Source of the DNA: Helicobacter cetorum MIT 99-5656 | Lineage (GTDB): Bacteria; Campylobacterota; Campylobacteria; Campylobacterales; Helicobacteraceae | Length of the DNA stretch: 64,000 bases | Direction: 5' to 3' | Assembly (NCBI RefSeq): GCF_000259275.1 | Contig: NC_017735.1 | Coordinates: 1,178,001-1,242,000 of the forward strand | In this document: in pieces, positions 39,455-49,717 of the stretch | Layout of the letters: each line of letters begins with the position of its first letter | Position numbering within the stretch: the stretch's first letter is position 1 | Translations under genes and position numbers: made by a program | The notes under the pieces: model-generated | Told to the model about the DNA's origin: nothing | Seen by the model: only the letters and a program-made list of their open reading frames with translations | The model's database searches: none

Positions 39455-39473
39455 CTAAATATCCTAAATTGAA

Positions 39474-39479
39474 ATTATA
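39474..39479 (-). promoter_or_regulatory. -10 element of GT25 copy 2
   Basis: The minus strand reads aaatTATAATttc, a perfect TATAAT about 19 bp before the TTG start, implying a very short leader of roughly 12 bases that still contains the AGGA. Confidence 0.5.
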
Positions 39480-39674
39480 ATTTTTCTACAGCACAAAAGA
39501 CAACTTATTTTAAATACAAAACTCTAATTGACACACTTTTCAAGCCTAACAACCCCCTCTTTTTTGTCCGTACCGCTTTAATTCAATACACACAAAACCC
39601 CTATTAAAAAGCATCGTAAAACAAAAGCCTAAGAAACTCCAAGAAAAAGTCCACAGGATTAGAAAACCAAAATC

Positions 39675-40610
39675 TTAGTGATTTTCCAAGTAAGAAATCG
39701 CTCCTAAGGCCGCAGTAGCACCATCACTCGCTGCACAAACCACCTGCTTAGGTGCAAAAATACGAATATCTCCTGCTGCAAATAGCCCTTCAACATCTGT
39801 CTTCATGGACAAATCCACAACCATAGAGCCATATTCATCGCACTTACATAGCATTGAACCATCTTCTTGTTTTAACACAGCATTATTCACATCATAACCG
39901 ACAAAAACAAAGATACCTGGCACAACTAATTCTCTTGTTTCATTAGTAGCTGTATTTTTGATGCTTAAAGAAGACACACCAGCATTATCGCCCTTGATTT
40001 CTTCTACCACATAAGGGGTTAGAAACTCAATTTTATCATTCTTTTTAGCATGCTCTAAAGTAATGGGTGCACACCTAAAACCATCTCTTCTGTGAATGAG
40101 ATAAACTTTTTTACAAATGTTAGCCAAGTAAATCGCTTCTTCTACAGCGGTATCGCCCCCACCAAGCACGGCTACTTCCTTATTTTTGTAAAAAAAGCCA
40201 TCGCATGTGGCACAAGTGCTTACGCCTTTACCCCAAAATTCTGACTCTCCTTTAATGCCTGTGCGTTTAGGACTGCCACCAGTAGCAATAATCACACTCT
40301 TAGCTTCAAAAGTCTTGCCATCTTCTGCATAAACAACAAAATGAGAGTCTTTTTTAGAAACTCTTTGAATGGCTACCATTTCATGCTTTAGACCAAAGCG
40401 AAAGCATTGTTCTTGCCATGGTTGCATAAAATCTAGTCCGCTCAAAATTTCCTTAACACCCGGATAGTTCTCAATCTCGCTACTGCCTGTGATTTGCCCA
40501 CCGGGCATGCCCTTTTCAAACAGCACGACATTTTTAACCCCACCCCTAGTAGCATAAAGCCCTGCACTCAAACCTGCAGGACCACCTCCAATAATAGCTA
40601 AATCTAACAT
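39675..40610 (-). CDS. trxB: Thioredoxin reductase
   Basis: An NADPH-dependent flavoenzyme of 311 residues that reduces thioredoxin. The N-terminal FAD motif is [13 protein letters not shown], the redox-active disulfide is CATCDG, the NADPH motif is [12 protein letters not shown], and the second FAD motif is GLFAAGDIR. It lies 5 bp after trxA in the same leftward operon, so enzyme and substrate are co-produced. The pair defends against oxidative and nitrosative stress, relevant to a nitrate-respiring gastric bacterium. Confidence 0.95.
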   Translation of the reverse strand: MLDLAIIGGGPAGLSAGLYATRGGVKNVVLFEKGMPGGQITGSSEIENYPGVKEILSGLDFMQPWQEQCFRFGLKHEMVAIQRVSKKDSHFVVYAEDGKTFEAKSVIIATGGSPKRTGIKGESEFWGKGVSTCATCDGFFYKNKEVAVLGGGDTAVEEAIYLANICKKVYLIHRRDGFRCAPITLEHAKKNDKIEFLTPYVVEEIKGDNAGVSSLSIKNTATNETRELVVPGIFVFVGYDVNNAVLKQEDGSMLCKCDEYGSMVVDLSMKTDVEGLFAAGDIRIFAPKQVVCAASDGATAALGAISYLENH

Positions 40611-40615
40611 AGCTA

Positions 40616-40936
40616 TTAGCCTAGAAGCTTGTCTAATTGCTCTTTTAAAGCAACTTTAGTTTGTGCACCAATAAGCTGATGGACTACTTCGCCATTTTTC
40701 ATAAATAAAATGGTAGGAATGCTTCTAATACCAAATTTTGCACTCAATTCTTCTTGCTCATCAGTATTGACCTTACAAATTTTAGCCTTACCTTCATACT
40801 CACTAGCTAGTTCATCAATCACAGGGGATAACATCTTACAAGGTCCACACCATGGAGCCCAAAAATCTACCAATGCAACGCCTTCTTTAATAGTGCTTTC
40901 AAAATTTTCTTGAGTTAATTCAATATAATGACTCAT
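40616..40936 (-). CDS. trxA: Thioredoxin
   Basis: A 106-residue cytosolic thioredoxin with the classic [12 protein letters not shown] active site, cis-Pro in SIPTILF and the final helix. The start follows AGGAGTAA. A TAAGAT -10 candidate lies about 43 bp upstream (40979-40984 on the minus strand). It is first of trxA-trxB. Confidence 0.96.
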   Translation of the reverse strand: MSHYIELTQENFESTIKEGVALVDFWAPWCGPCKMLSPVIDELASEYEGKAKICKVNTDEQEELSAKFGIRSIPTILFMKNGEVVHQLIGAQTKVALKEQLDKLLG

Positions 40937-41026
40937 TAGTTACTCCTAATTATTTTATGTTTTTGGTTAACGAGAGTTATCTTAGCTTAAGAATGTTAAT
41001 ATAAGGGATTTTATTTTTTAATAAAT

Positions 41027-41371
41027 CTAAAAAGTGATATTTTCTAAGAGTTCAAACTTACTATTTTTCACAATGAGAGCGTCAATGCAAAAATCACTAT
41101 TAGGGTCATTTTGAGACAAATAATAGCGAATGGTTTTGATTATTTTTCTTAACTTACTCGGCGTAATCGCATAAATAGGCTCAAAATTTTCTCCGCTTTT
41201 AACTTCAATAAAATGCAAGACCCCTTTTTTAAAAGCGATAACATCAATTTCTCCAAATTTTGAAAAAAAGTTTCTCTCTATGATTTCAAATCCTAGCGTT
41301 TTTAAAAAAATACAAGCTTCTTCTTCAGCCTTTAAGCCCTTTTCTTTATGCTTGTTGTTAAAAAATCGCAT
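41027..41371 (-). CDS. YraN-like nuclease-fold protein
   Basis: A 114-residue protein of the UPF0102/YraN family, with a restriction-endonuclease-like fold predicted to act on nucleic acids. The catalytic-site pattern is visible: [19 protein letters not shown] and LHFIEVKS (the E...D...ExK arrangement). It begins immediately after hom ends, with no gap. Its cellular role is unproven. Confidence 0.85.
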   Translation of the reverse strand: MRFFNNKHKEKGLKAEEEACIFLKTLGFEIIERNFFSKFGEIDVIAFKKGVLHFIEVKSGENFEPIYAITPSKLRKIIKTIRYYLSQNDPNSDFCIDALIVKNSKFELLENITF

Positions 41372-42637
41372 TCAGTTTTCCAAACGAATCATTTTGGGGG
41401 TATCTAATACACTCGCTAAATTTCCAAGCTCTTTAAGAGCATTTGAAAGGGATTTTTCGTTAGTTATATGCGTAGAAAATAAGATTTTAGCCTTGTTAGC
41501 TTGCGAGATTTCTTTTTGTAAGACATTATTGAGCGAAATATCATTTTGAGCTAAAATCGCACTGATTTGAGACAAAACCCCTTTTTCATCATCCACTAAT
41601 AAACGCACATAGTAAGCACATTGTATTTCTTCTTTAGGTTTTAGGGGTAGTTTTTGGGGGTTCTCAAAGCCTAGCATTAAAGAGCTTTTTTTTCTTGCAA
41701 TTTCTATAATATCGCTAATGACCGCACTCGCTGTAGCCTCTCCCCCAGCTCCAGCTCCATAATATAAAGTCTCGCCCACCTTATCCCCTACTACACTTAT
41801 GGCGTTCATCACACCATCTACTTTAGAGAGCATGCATTCATTTTTTATCATGCTAGGATGGACTCTTAATTCAATACAATCTTGGTGTTTTTTAGCAATG
41901 CCTAAAAGTTTAATGCTATAGCCAAACTCTTTAGCAAACTCCATATCATCTTGCTCTATTTTTTCAATGCCTTCAATTAAAATTTCTTCAGGTTTAGCAT
42001 CAATGCCATAGGCTAAAGAAGCTAAAATCAACAGCTTGTGTGCAGCATCAATGCCCTTAATATCAAATTCAGGGTTCAATTCGGCATAGCCTAAATTTTG
42101 AGCGTCTTTTAAAGCGTCTTTGAAGCTTGCTTGAGCCTTAAACATCTGGCTTAAAATATAATTGCTTGTGCCATTTAAAATCCCTTTTAAAGAGAGAATG
42201 TGATTTGCACTCAAGCCGTCTTTTAAAGCCTTAATAACAGGAATACCCCCACAAACGCTCGCTTCAAAACCTATAGGGGTGTTTTGAGCAATTTGCTCTA
42301 ATTCATAGCGGTGATACGCAAGCATAGCTTTATTAGCCGTAACCAAGGCTTTTTGTTTAGCTAAAGTTTTTTTAGCTAAACTATAAGGCACTTCAACCCC
42401 ACCCATAAGCTCCACCACAATATCTATCTCTGTATCTTCTACTAAACTTTCCAAATCATTACTGATTTCAAAAGGGTAGTCTTTGTATTTTTCAACATCT
42501 CGCACCACCGCTTTTTTAATCACAATTTCTACACCGGCTCTATCTCTAATAATTTCTTTATTTTCTTGTAAAATTTTAGCGACCGCACTCCCTACACACC
42601 CTAAACCCACAAGCCCTATACACAATCTTTTTGACAT
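41372..42637 (-). CDS. hom: Homoserine dehydrogenase
   Basis: Reduces aspartate semialdehyde to homoserine for threonine and methionine synthesis. 421 residues. The N-terminal NAD(P) motif is [13 protein letters not shown]. The catalytic domain has [13 protein letters not shown] and the family signature around [19 protein letters not shown]. The C-terminal ACT domain ([17 protein letters not shown]) suggests amino-acid feedback. It follows uvrC by 3 bp and runs directly into yraN. Confidence 0.94.
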   Translation of the reverse strand: MSKRLCIGLVGLGCVGSAVAKILQENKEIIRDRAGVEIVIKKAVVRDVEKYKDYPFEISNDLESLVEDTEIDIVVELMGGVEVPYSLAKKTLAKQKALVTANKAMLAYHRYELEQIAQNTPIGFEASVCGGIPVIKALKDGLSANHILSLKGILNGTSNYILSQMFKAQASFKDALKDAQNLGYAELNPEFDIKGIDAAHKLLILASLAYGIDAKPEEILIEGIEKIEQDDMEFAKEFGYSIKLLGIAKKHQDCIELRVHPSMIKNECMLSKVDGVMNAISVVGDKVGETLYYGAGAGGEATASAVISDIIEIARKKSSLMLGFENPQKLPLKPKEEIQCAYYVRLLVDDEKGVLSQISAILAQNDISLNNVLQKEISQANKAKILFSTHITNEKSLSNALKELGNLASVLDTPKMIRLEN

Positions 42638-42640
42638 TTT

Positions 42641-44434
42641 TTAATTCCTTAGTATTCGTTTTCTTAAAACAGCGTTTTTTTCTTGCTCGCTCGCTTTTTC
42701 TATCGCTTCAAAACTTCCAAAATAATCTAATAATTTTTTCACACTTGCTTTTCCTATGCCCTTTTCTTCTAAAAGAGCGATTTGTTTAACGCTTTTAAGT
42801 TTGGTAGAACGATGAAAGCTTATCGCATACCTATGGCTTTCATCACGCAATTTTTGCACCCATTGCAAGCGTTTATCGCTCGGTAATAGAGTCAGAGTTC
42901 GTGAACTGGTATGAATAATATCTCTAGCCCCCCCTTTAGAGCGATACGCTTTAAAATCTCTCTTTTCCTTAGAAATGGCAACCACTTCTACAAAACTCCC
43001 GCTACTTTTTAGAACTTCTAAAGCGATTTTTAACTGGGCTTTACCCCCATCTACTACCCACAAATTAGGCGGTGGCTCCTTAGCAAATTTCAAGGCTCTT
43101 CTAGTGAGTAACTCCGTCATTTGAGCGTATTCATTCACCCCTTCTAAATGATAACACCTATAAGCCTTTTTTTGAAAAACACCATTTTCATACACGACCA
43201 TTCCCCCTACGCATTGACTGCTTGCATGGTGGCTTGTGTCAAAGATTTCTACCCTATAAGGCATGCATTCTAAGTTTAAAAGCGAACGCACTTCTTCAAG
43301 GATTTGCTCTTCATTATGGGTCTTTTCTTGGTTAAAAATCTCTTTGGCATTTTTCATAGCGATTTCTACTAAAGCAAGTTTATCGCCCTTTTTAGGAATA
43401 CTAAGGGTGATTTTTTTGGAGTATCTGGCGTTTAAAAAAACTTGCAACTCTATAAGCACTTCATTAGAGCAAGCACTCAATAGAATTTGTTCTGGTAGCA
43501 AAGGCAAATGAGCTTTATAGTGGTTGATTAGGGCTTGTTTGATAACTTCTTCTGTATCAAAACCATTAACAGAGTGGATTTTTTCAAACGCTGAAGAAAT
43601 GATTTTACCCTTACGCATAAACATTTTCACTAACACCGCTTTATGATTTTCACTATAAAAAGCAAAAATATCCAAATCATAGAGCTTGGCTAAATCCATG
43701 CGTGTAAAAGGGGCGATTTTTTGGATTTTAGCCATCCTATCTCTATACACAAGGGCTTCTTCAAAACGCAAATTTTGAGAAAACCGCTCCATTTTTAACG
43801 CAAGCTCTCTAATGAGCAAATCTTTATTTTCAATCATCTCTAAGGCTCTTTGAGCGATTTTTAAATACTCTTCTTTGGTGATTTTATTTTCACATGGGGC
43901 TTTGCAGCGTTCTATTTGATAAAACATGCATGCCTTTTTAGCCTTGATGCAATTTTTCTTTTGGACTAAAGGAAGCAATTCATACAAACTATCTAAAATA
44001 TCTTTTGCTCCACTAGTAAAAGGGCCAAAAACCTTTATATTAGGTTGTTTTAGCACTTTTCGTGTGATTAAAGGAATGGGAAAATCAGATGAAAAATCCA
44101 TGTAAATATAAGGGTAAGTTTTATCATCTCTTAGTAGCACATTGTATTTAGGTTTGAGTTGTTTAATCAGCGAATTTTCTAAAATCAAAGCGTCTTGTTC
44201 ATGCTCTACAAGAATAGTTTCTAAAAAAGCGATTTGAGCAACCATCATTTGAATGCGTAAGCTGGTGCGGATATTTGGCATAACTTCACCATTACGAATA
44301 GAAAAGTAGCTTCTCACGCGCTTTTTTAAATTCTTAGCCTTACCGATATAGAGCAACTGATGGTTTTTATCAAAATATTGATACACCCCACTACTACTAG
44401 AAAGATTTTTCAAACTCAGCAATAAACTAGCCAT
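42641..44434 (-). CDS. uvrC: UvrABC excinuclease subunit C
   Basis: Makes the dual incisions in nucleotide excision repair. 597 residues. The N-terminal GIY-YIG nuclease is readable as SGVYQYFDKN...LLYIGKAKNL. Four Cys of a cluster region lie around KKACMFYQIERCKAPC. A UVR motif lies near 205-240. The RNase H-like second nuclease starts FDTSHHASSQCVGG with VVDGGKAQL. C-terminal helix-hairpin-helix repeats follow (EKGIGKASVKKLL). It starts directly after the stop of the 155-residue gene upstream. Confidence 0.94.
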   Translation of the reverse strand: MASLLLSLKNLSSSSGVYQYFDKNHQLLYIGKAKNLKKRVRSYFSIRNGEVMPNIRTSLRIQMMVAQIAFLETILVEHEQDALILENSLIKQLKPKYNVLLRDDKTYPYIYMDFSSDFPIPLITRKVLKQPNIKVFGPFTSGAKDILDSLYELLPLVQKKNCIKAKKACMFYQIERCKAPCENKITKEEYLKIAQRALEMIENKDLLIRELALKMERFSQNLRFEEALVYRDRMAKIQKIAPFTRMDLAKLYDLDIFAFYSENHKAVLVKMFMRKGKIISSAFEKIHSVNGFDTEEVIKQALINHYKAHLPLLPEQILLSACSNEVLIELQVFLNARYSKKITLSIPKKGDKLALVEIAMKNAKEIFNQEKTHNEEQILEEVRSLLNLECMPYRVEIFDTSHHASSQCVGGMVVYENGVFQKKAYRCYHLEGVNEYAQMTELLTRRALKFAKEPPPNLWVVDGGKAQLKIALEVLKSSGSFVEVVAISKEKRDFKAYRSKGGARDIIHTSSRTLTLLPSDKRLQWVQKLRDESHRYAISFHRSTKLKSVKQIALLEEKGIGKASVKKLLDYFGSFEAIEKASEQEKNAVLRKRILRN

Positions 44435-44902
44435 TCACTTCTCAAAAAAACTTCGTTGATAGCCTATTAAAGAACGCACTTTTTCAAAACATTCATACAG
44501 ATGAGTGTCCTTAATAGGGTTATGAAACACCCCTAAGGCACTGGGGTAATAAAATTGAGCTTGCTTTTTAATAGGGGCGTAAAAATCCGCCTTTTCTAAC
44601 AAATCTTTAGGCACATAAGCTTGAATTTCTAACAAACCTAATCCACTAAACCCATAAGCATGCCCTTGTGTGGCTAAAAAATGGCTTATTTCTTTAACAA
44701 ATTGCTGGTTAAATTCTTTACAAGCCCAAAGTTCTTTAAAAGCAAAAAGCAATTTATTATTTTTTACCACAATAAAAACCAAATTTTCTTGTAAACTTAA
44801 AGGCAAGAAAACTTTAAGCCTTTTGAGTTTTGAAAGGGTTTCAAGCTTTTTCAAATTATAAGACTTTTTTTGAACTAATAGGGAGAAAATATTTTGTTTC
44901 AT
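44435..44902 (-). CDS. Conserved hypothetical protein upstream of uvrC
   Basis: 155 residues, not recognised. It is basic, with Phe- and Leu-rich strands, no signal peptide and no membrane segment. The N-terminus (MKQNIFSLLVQKKSYNLKKLETLSKLKRLK) looks helical. It abuts uvrC without a gap, so it is probably first in an operon with uvrC and hom. The same arrangement is recalled from H. pylori. Its start overlaps by 9 bp the divergent small lipoprotein gene at 44894. Confidence 0.7.
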   Translation of the reverse strand: MKQNIFSLLVQKKSYNLKKLETLSKLKRLKVFLPLSLQENLVFIVVKNNKLLFAFKELWACKEFNQQFVKEISHFLATQGHAYGFSGLGLLEIQAYVPKDLLEKADFYAPIKKQAQFYYPSALGVFHNPIKDTHLYECFEKVRSLIGYQRSFFEK

Positions 44903-45073
44903 AAACTTATCTTAGCATGCTTTTTTTCACTTGTTATTATAACCTTTCAGGCTTGCGGTTACAAAGCCCCACCCTTTAATAAAAAACCAGCCCCACAAGC
45001 CCCAAGCAACATCAATTCTTCTATGCAAACCCCTACTAACAACACCACGCCAGGATTCCTTAAACAGCCCTAA
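44894..45073 (+). CDS. LptM/YifL-like small lipoprotein
   Basis: A 59-residue ORF on the plus strand with a TTG start at 44894 preceded by AGGGAG (44880-44885). The N-terminus is a lipoprotein signal (FHKLILACFFSLVIITFQA), then Cys21 starts CGYKAPPF, close to the CGxKxPL motif of LptM/YifL lipoproteins, which help LptD assembly in the outer membrane of enterobacteria. The remainder is Pro/Asn-rich. The lipobox FQAC is atypical at -3. It fits exactly between divergent and convergent neighbours, overlapping the previous gene by 9 bp and the end of proV by 4 bp. Coding is supported by layout, start site and motif. Confidence 0.7.
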   Translation: MFHKLILACFFSLVIITFQACGYKAPPFNKKPAPQAPSNINSSMQTPTNNTTPGFLKQP

Positions 45074-45702
45074 AACCTTAATATCTCTGTAGAAAGCTTT
45101 TTAGCTTCGCTCTCATCATGCGTTACCATAATAAAGGTAGCTTGGGAGTGTGTGTGCATATCTTTAATTAAATGTTGTAAATTCTTACGATTAGAGCTAT
45201 CCAAGGCACTAAAAGGCTCATCTAATAAAATAAGTTCTGGCTTATGAATAATACCTCTAACAATACCCACCCTTTGGGCTTGACCTCCGCTTAATTCATT
45301 AGGAAACTTGTCTAAAATACTCTCATCTAAGCCCATTTTTAACGCTAAAGTTATAGCTTCTTTTTGAGCGACTTGTTTGTCTATGCCCTGTAAATTCAAG
45401 CAAAAAGTCATGTTTTGCAACACATTTAAATGGGGAAACAAGGAATTACCTTGAGCGATATAACCGATTTTTTGTCTTAAATTAGTGTTCTTTAAATCAA
45501 GAGTCTCATTAAAAACCTTAACACTTCCTAAACTTGGTTTCAATAGCCCCAAAATCAAAGCTAAAAGCGTGCTTTTACCGCTCCCACTCTCTCCTAAAAC
45601 ACATAAAAAATCCCTTTCTTTAATGCTTAGATTAAAATCTTTAAAGATAACACGATTTTGATAGCTAAAAGACAGATTTTCTATTTTAACCACTTCTTTC
45701 AT
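45070..45702 (-). CDS. proV: Glycine betaine/osmoprotectant ABC transporter ATPase
   Basis: A 210-residue ABC ATPase with Walker A GESGSGKST, signature LSGGQAQRVGIVRG, Walker B LILLDEPFSALD and switch His in MVTHDES. It lacks the C-terminal CBS domains of OpuA/ProV ATPases, so it is a minimal form. It is encoded 3 bp after the permease/binding-protein fusion, which fixes its partner. The likely role is uptake of osmoprotectants such as choline or betaine; substrate is inferred from the partner. Confidence 0.85.
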   Translation of the reverse strand: MKEVVKIENLSFSYQNRVIFKDFNLSIKERDFLCVLGESGSGKSTLLALILGLLKPSLGSVKVFNETLDLKNTNLRQKIGYIAQGNSLFPHLNVLQNMTFCLNLQGIDKQVAQKEAITLALKMGLDESILDKFPNELSGGQAQRVGIVRGIIHKPELILLDEPFSALDSSNRKNLQHLIKDMHTHSQATFIMVTHDESEAKKLSTEILRF

Positions 45703-45705
45703 CTG

Positions 45706-47265
45706 TTATAACCCTATACTTTCTAAAAAACTCTCAGCCACAGCCTTAGGGCTTTTTTTCAACACTTCTACTTGGTAATTTAAATCTTGCATTCTCTCAT
45801 CGCTAATTTTTGCATTTAATTGTTCTAAAATCTCTAAAACTTTAGGATATTTTTTTATAACTTCTTTTCTTATAACAACGCCAGCTTTATAGTTAGGAAA
45901 AAATGCTTTGTCATCTGTAAGCACTTTTAAATGCAATTCTTTAATTTGAGCGTCCGTAGTAAACACATCTAGGGCGTTGATTTTTTGAGACATAAAGCTT
46001 TTATAACGCAAATTAATATCCATTTCATGCAAGCTCTTAAACTTAAAGTTGTAGGCTTTTATTAAGCCCTTAAACGCATCATCTCTTTCAAAAAAGTCAA
46101 ATTCCGCCCCAAAGTCAAAATGCTCGCTATAAAGGGCTAAATCGCTGAAAGTTTGAATAGAGTATTTTTGAGCATTTTCTTTAGAAATGGCTAAGGAATA
46201 GGTATTATTAAAGCCCAAAAGCCCCACCCATAAAAGATTAAATTCGTTCTCATAACGCCTTTTAATCGTCTCAAAATCCACTTTTTCTTTCAAAGGATTT
46301 TTGAGCGTATTCACCCATGCGGTGCCGGTATATTCCACATACATATCAAAATCACCCTTAAGCAATGCCGGATGAATATTAATAGTCCCCCCACCAATGC
46401 CAAAGGCTCGCTTAATAGGAATATGGGTGTGTCTTTCTAATAATTGAGCTAAAATTTCACCCAAAATATATTGCTCACTACTGAGTTTGGTCGCTACGAC
46501 TAAAGGCTTTTGCTCTGTCGTGTTCTTAGGCATTAGCCATAGCAGACTTGCTATAAGCAAGAATACAAATAACGCTAAATTAGTATAGACCTTTATCTTT
46601 TGTTTTTGAGTAGCGTTTTGTGATAAAAGGCGTTGCAAGGCGTTTTTATGCTGAAACACGCTTATAAACTTATCTGCTAAAACACTAAAAATTGCAATAA
46701 TTAAACTACCCATAACTAAAAGCATGGTATTTTGAGTGTTTAGCCCTCTAAAAATGGCTTGTCCTAAGCCCCCTGCCCCAATTAAAGCTCCAATTCCAGC
46801 CATAGCCACTAGCATAACTACAGCAATTCTTAAGCCCACTAAAATTTGTGGGATAGCAAGCAAGAATCGCACCCTAAAAAACAACTCTTTTTGATTGCAC
46901 CCTAGCCCAATAGAAGCCTTAATCACTTCTTCTCTCACATCTTTTAGGGCGTTATAGGTGCTATGAACAATCGGTAATAAGCCATATAAGACCAATACCA
47001 CAAGAGCGTTTTTTAACCCCACACCAATTAAAGGAATGAATAATGCAAATAACGCAAGCGAAGGAATGGTATAGAGAAAATTCACTATAGGAAGTAAGAA
47101 TATTCTAGCCTTTGAGCTATAGAACACAAAAACCCCAATCAAAACCCCAAAAACTAGCACCATTAAACTAGAAAGTGAGACAATCACAAAATGCTGTGCG
47201 ATTAAATCTATAAAGTAAAACAACCGCTCATAAAATTCTTGTATAAAATGTTTTAAAGCACTCAT
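45706..47265 (-). CDS. proWX: Osmoprotectant ABC transporter permease fused to substrate-binding protein
   Basis: A fusion of an OpuC/ProW-type permease (about residues 1-210, five to six membrane segments, EEVIKASIGLGCNQKELFFRV coupling loop) and an OpuAC-like substrate-binding domain (about 250-519, KPLVVATKLSSEQYILGEIL and VEYTGTAWV). The binding domain is tethered to the outer face of the membrane. The start at 47265 (MSALKHFIQEF) resembles the usual permease N-terminus; the frame stays open to 47376, which would add a hydrophobic segment beginning from TTG. A perfect TATAAT lies 7 bases before the ATG, suggesting a leaderless message. Confidence 0.8.
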   Translation of the reverse strand: MSALKHFIQEFYERLFYFIDLIAQHFVIVSLSSLMVLVFGVLIGVFVFYSSKARIFLLPIVNFLYTIPSLALFALFIPLIGVGLKNALVVLVLYGLLPIVHSTYNALKDVREEVIKASIGLGCNQKELFFRVRFLLAIPQILVGLRIAVVMLVAMAGIGALIGAGGLGQAIFRGLNTQNTMLLVMGSLIIAIFSVLADKFISVFQHKNALQRLLSQNATQKQKIKVYTNLALFVFLLIASLLWLMPKNTTEQKPLVVATKLSSEQYILGEILAQLLERHTHIPIKRAFGIGGGTINIHPALLKGDFDMYVEYTGTAWVNTLKNPLKEKVDFETIKRRYENEFNLLWVGLLGFNNTYSLAISKENAQKYSIQTFSDLALYSEHFDFGAEFDFFERDDAFKGLIKAYNFKFKSLHEMDINLRYKSFMSQKINALDVFTTDAQIKELHLKVLTDDKAFFPNYKAGVVIRKEVIKKYPKVLEILEQLNAKISDERMQDLNYQVEVLKKSPKAVAESFLESIGL

Positions 47266-47272
47266 GCGTAAT

Positions 47273-47278
47273 ATTATA
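47273..47278 (-). promoter_or_regulatory. -10 element abutting the proWX start
   Basis: The minus strand reads tagtTATAATattacgcATG. TATAAT ends seven bases before the ATG at 47265, so transcription would begin at or next to the start codon. This both supports the shorter start and predicts a leaderless mRNA. Confidence 0.4.
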
Positions 47279-47548
47279 ACTAAACTTCTTATAATCAAAA
47301 CCATACTAAGCCATATGAAAGTGATTTTTAAGCCTTTTAAACCACTCCAATTGAAACATATAAGCTTTCTAATCAAAATATTTTGAATTTTTAAGCTAAA
47401 AATAATGTAAATAGTCTACAATATAAAGAATTTTAAGAAGGAATTTATATTTTAAGGGTTTATTAAACTTTTACGATGATTAAATAAATTTAAATTACTC
47501 CGCCCCTTTTTTAATTCCAAAATTAAATAAACAAGGATTTTAACCACA

Positions 47549-49717
47549 ATGAAAAATTTCATTTTTAAAAAACTCATAGGGTGTAGCTTAGCATTAAGCT
47601 CTCTAATGGCTGAAGATGATGGGTTTTTTATAGGGGCAAGCTATCAAACTTCACTCGCCATTCAAAGAGTGGATAACCCAGGGTTAAATGTAAGCCATGA
47701 AGCTTCTAATTATATCCGCCAAAATGCAGTAGCGATGAAATCTGCGGCTGTGCCTTTAGCCTACTACTTAGACGCTATGGGGCAACAAACCAGAGTTTTA
47801 ATGCAAATGCTATGCCCTGACCCTTCTAAACGCTGTTTGCTCTATGCTGGGGGTTATGTCAAACAAGAACAAGAACAAGGTAAAAAAACTGAAGGCGCAC
47901 AAAATCAGGGTAAGAAAGGCGAAGGCGCACAAAACAACAGCACAGGCAACAATCCCCCAAGGGGCAATGTCAATGCCACTTATGACATGCAATCTCTAGT
48001 CAATAACCTTGACAAACTCACTTCTTTAATCGGAGAAACCCTAACACTCAACCCAAAAGACCATGCTAATGCTAAGACGCTTAAAGTCAAACTCGGTAAC
48101 CAAAACATTACCATTGCTCTACCTGAAGGCATTGCGAGTGTTATGGACGCTTTAAACAATGATATTACCACCGCTTTAACCACGCTTTGGTATAACCAAA
48201 GCTTAACCAATAAATCTTTTAACGCTGTAGAAGCACCCAAATTTAGCCCCCAAGTTTTACAACATCTCTTAAAAGACGGATTAGCCAATAGTAATGGTAG
48301 TGGTTCTGGTGGTAGTGGTGGTTCACAAACTTGCAACAATCAAAGTCCCTGTGCCACAGAACAAGCTAACTCTATTGCTTCTAACGCCCAGAACATCTTC
48401 CAAGCTTTAATGCAATCTATTATCCTAGGCGGAATCCCTAATGAAAAGCAATTTGGTTTCACTTATAACACACCCCCTAATGGCGCTAGTGGTTACCAAA
48501 GCTTTAGCGGACCAGGTTATTACACCAAAAACTCTGCAGATAATGACGGACAACAAAATCAAACCCCTATCGGCATAAAAGATTTACCCGCCGGAGCTGT
48601 TGTAGGAACAGGTACAGGTCAATACACCTACCACCCTAGCTCAGCAGTCTATTATGTAGCGAGTAATATCATCAAAGATGGTATCACCGCTTCCATGCTC
48701 TTATCAGGCATGCAAAGCTTTGCGAATAAAGCCGCTCAAATGACAGGCACTTCTAGCTATGAGCAAATGAAAGAGACCATTGATTTTGGAGAGAATTTGA
48801 TGCATGCCACTAATGGCTATGGGCAGTTCATCACCAATTGGGTAGCCCCCTATTTGAATTTAAAAAACAAGGATTTTAATTTACCCAGTTATGGGGGACA
48901 ATTCGTTAAGCCCACTCAGTCTGGTTCTAGTTCTACTCAAACAACTCCAACCCCACAGCAAATCCAACAAGAGCAACAAAAAGTCATGCAAGCATTACAA
49001 CAAGCTGTAGCTGACCCCACTAATCAAAAAGTCCAAGAGATTTTAAAAAGCCCCTATTCCCCTACAGCAAGAGCTTTAATGAGTTATGGTCTGTATCGTT
49101 CTCAAGGCGTGATTAGTGGTGTGGTAGATGAAATGAAGGCTAAAGTCAATAAGGCTTATCAAGTGGGCTTTGCAAGAAACTTCTTAGTCCATAACTCCAA
49201 TTCCAACAACATGAATGGCTTTGGAGTGAAAATGGGCTACAAACAATTCTTTGGTAAGAAGCGTATGTTTGGGCTTAGATACTATGGCTTTTATGATTTT
49301 GGGTATGTCCAATTTGGGGCTAATACCACACAAGTTAAAGCCAACCTTTCTAGCTATGGGGGTGGGATAGATTTACTCTATAATGTCTTCACTAGAAAAA
49401 GGGGGACTGAAGCGATGGATATAGGCTTTTTCTTAGGCACTCAATACGCAGCTCAAACTTGGAAAACTAATTTTATCAACCAAGTGGATGGTTACCATAC
49501 AAAGCCTATGAACACTTCGTTTCAATTCCTTATTGATATGGGTATAAGAACCAATTTTTCTAAAATCGCTAAACAAAGAAAGTCTCGTTTTTCTCAAGGG
49601 GTGGAATTTGGGCTTAAAGTGCCTATTCTTTATCACACCTATTACAAATCAGAAGGCGTTAGCGCTAAGTATAAAAGAGCCTTTAGTTTCTATGTGGGCT
49701 ACAATATAGGTTTTTAA
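47549..49717 (+). CDS. hopI: Hop-family outer membrane protein, HopI-like
   Basis: A 722-residue Hop outer-membrane protein. The signal peptide ends SSLMA/ED (residue 21), followed by the Hop N-terminal motif EDDGFFIGASYQTS. The exposed central region has Cys pairs (MLCPDPSKRC, CNNQSPC) and Gly/Ser/Gln-rich low complexity, with an imperfect GKKTEGAQNQ-type duplication near 108-124. The C-terminal barrel starts at about GFGVKMGYKQFFG and ends FYVGYNIGF. Size, N-terminus and pairing with a larger Hop gene downstream match H. pylori hopI-hopL, though there they sit at another locus as I recall. Function is not established; adhesion is plausible for the family. Confidence 0.8.
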   Translation: MKNFIFKKLIGCSLALSSLMAEDDGFFIGASYQTSLAIQRVDNPGLNVSHEASNYIRQNAVAMKSAAVPLAYYLDAMGQQTRVLMQMLCPDPSKRCLLYAGGYVKQEQEQGKKTEGAQNQGKKGEGAQNNSTGNNPPRGNVNATYDMQSLVNNLDKLTSLIGETLTLNPKDHANAKTLKVKLGNQNITIALPEGIASVMDALNNDITTALTTLWYNQSLTNKSFNAVEAPKFSPQVLQHLLKDGLANSNGSGSGGSGGSQTCNNQSPCATEQANSIASNAQNIFQALMQSIILGGIPNEKQFGFTYNTPPNGASGYQSFSGPGYYTKNSADNDGQQNQTPIGIKDLPAGAVVGTGTGQYTYHPSSAVYYVASNIIKDGITASMLLSGMQSFANKAAQMTGTSSYEQMKETIDFGENLMHATNGYGQFITNWVAPYLNLKNKDFNLPSYGGQFVKPTQSGSSSTQTTPTPQQIQQEQQKVMQALQQAVADPTNQKVQEILKSPYSPTARALMSYGLYRSQGVISGVVDEMKAKVNKAYQVGFARNFLVHNSNSNNMNGFGVKMGYKQFFGKKRMFGLRYYGFYDFGYVQFGANTTQVKANLSSYGGGIDLLYNVFTRKRGTEAMDIGFFLGTQYAAQTWKTNFINQVDGYHTKPMNTSFQFLIDMGIRTNFSKIAKQRKSRFSQGVEFGLKVPILYHTYYKSEGVSAKYKRAFSFYVGYNIGF

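Noticed and set aside
39455-39674. Possible gene or RNA between GT25 copy 2 and trxB
   Set aside because: No open frame with a start signal and no clear structure; only the -10 of the GT25 gene is supported.
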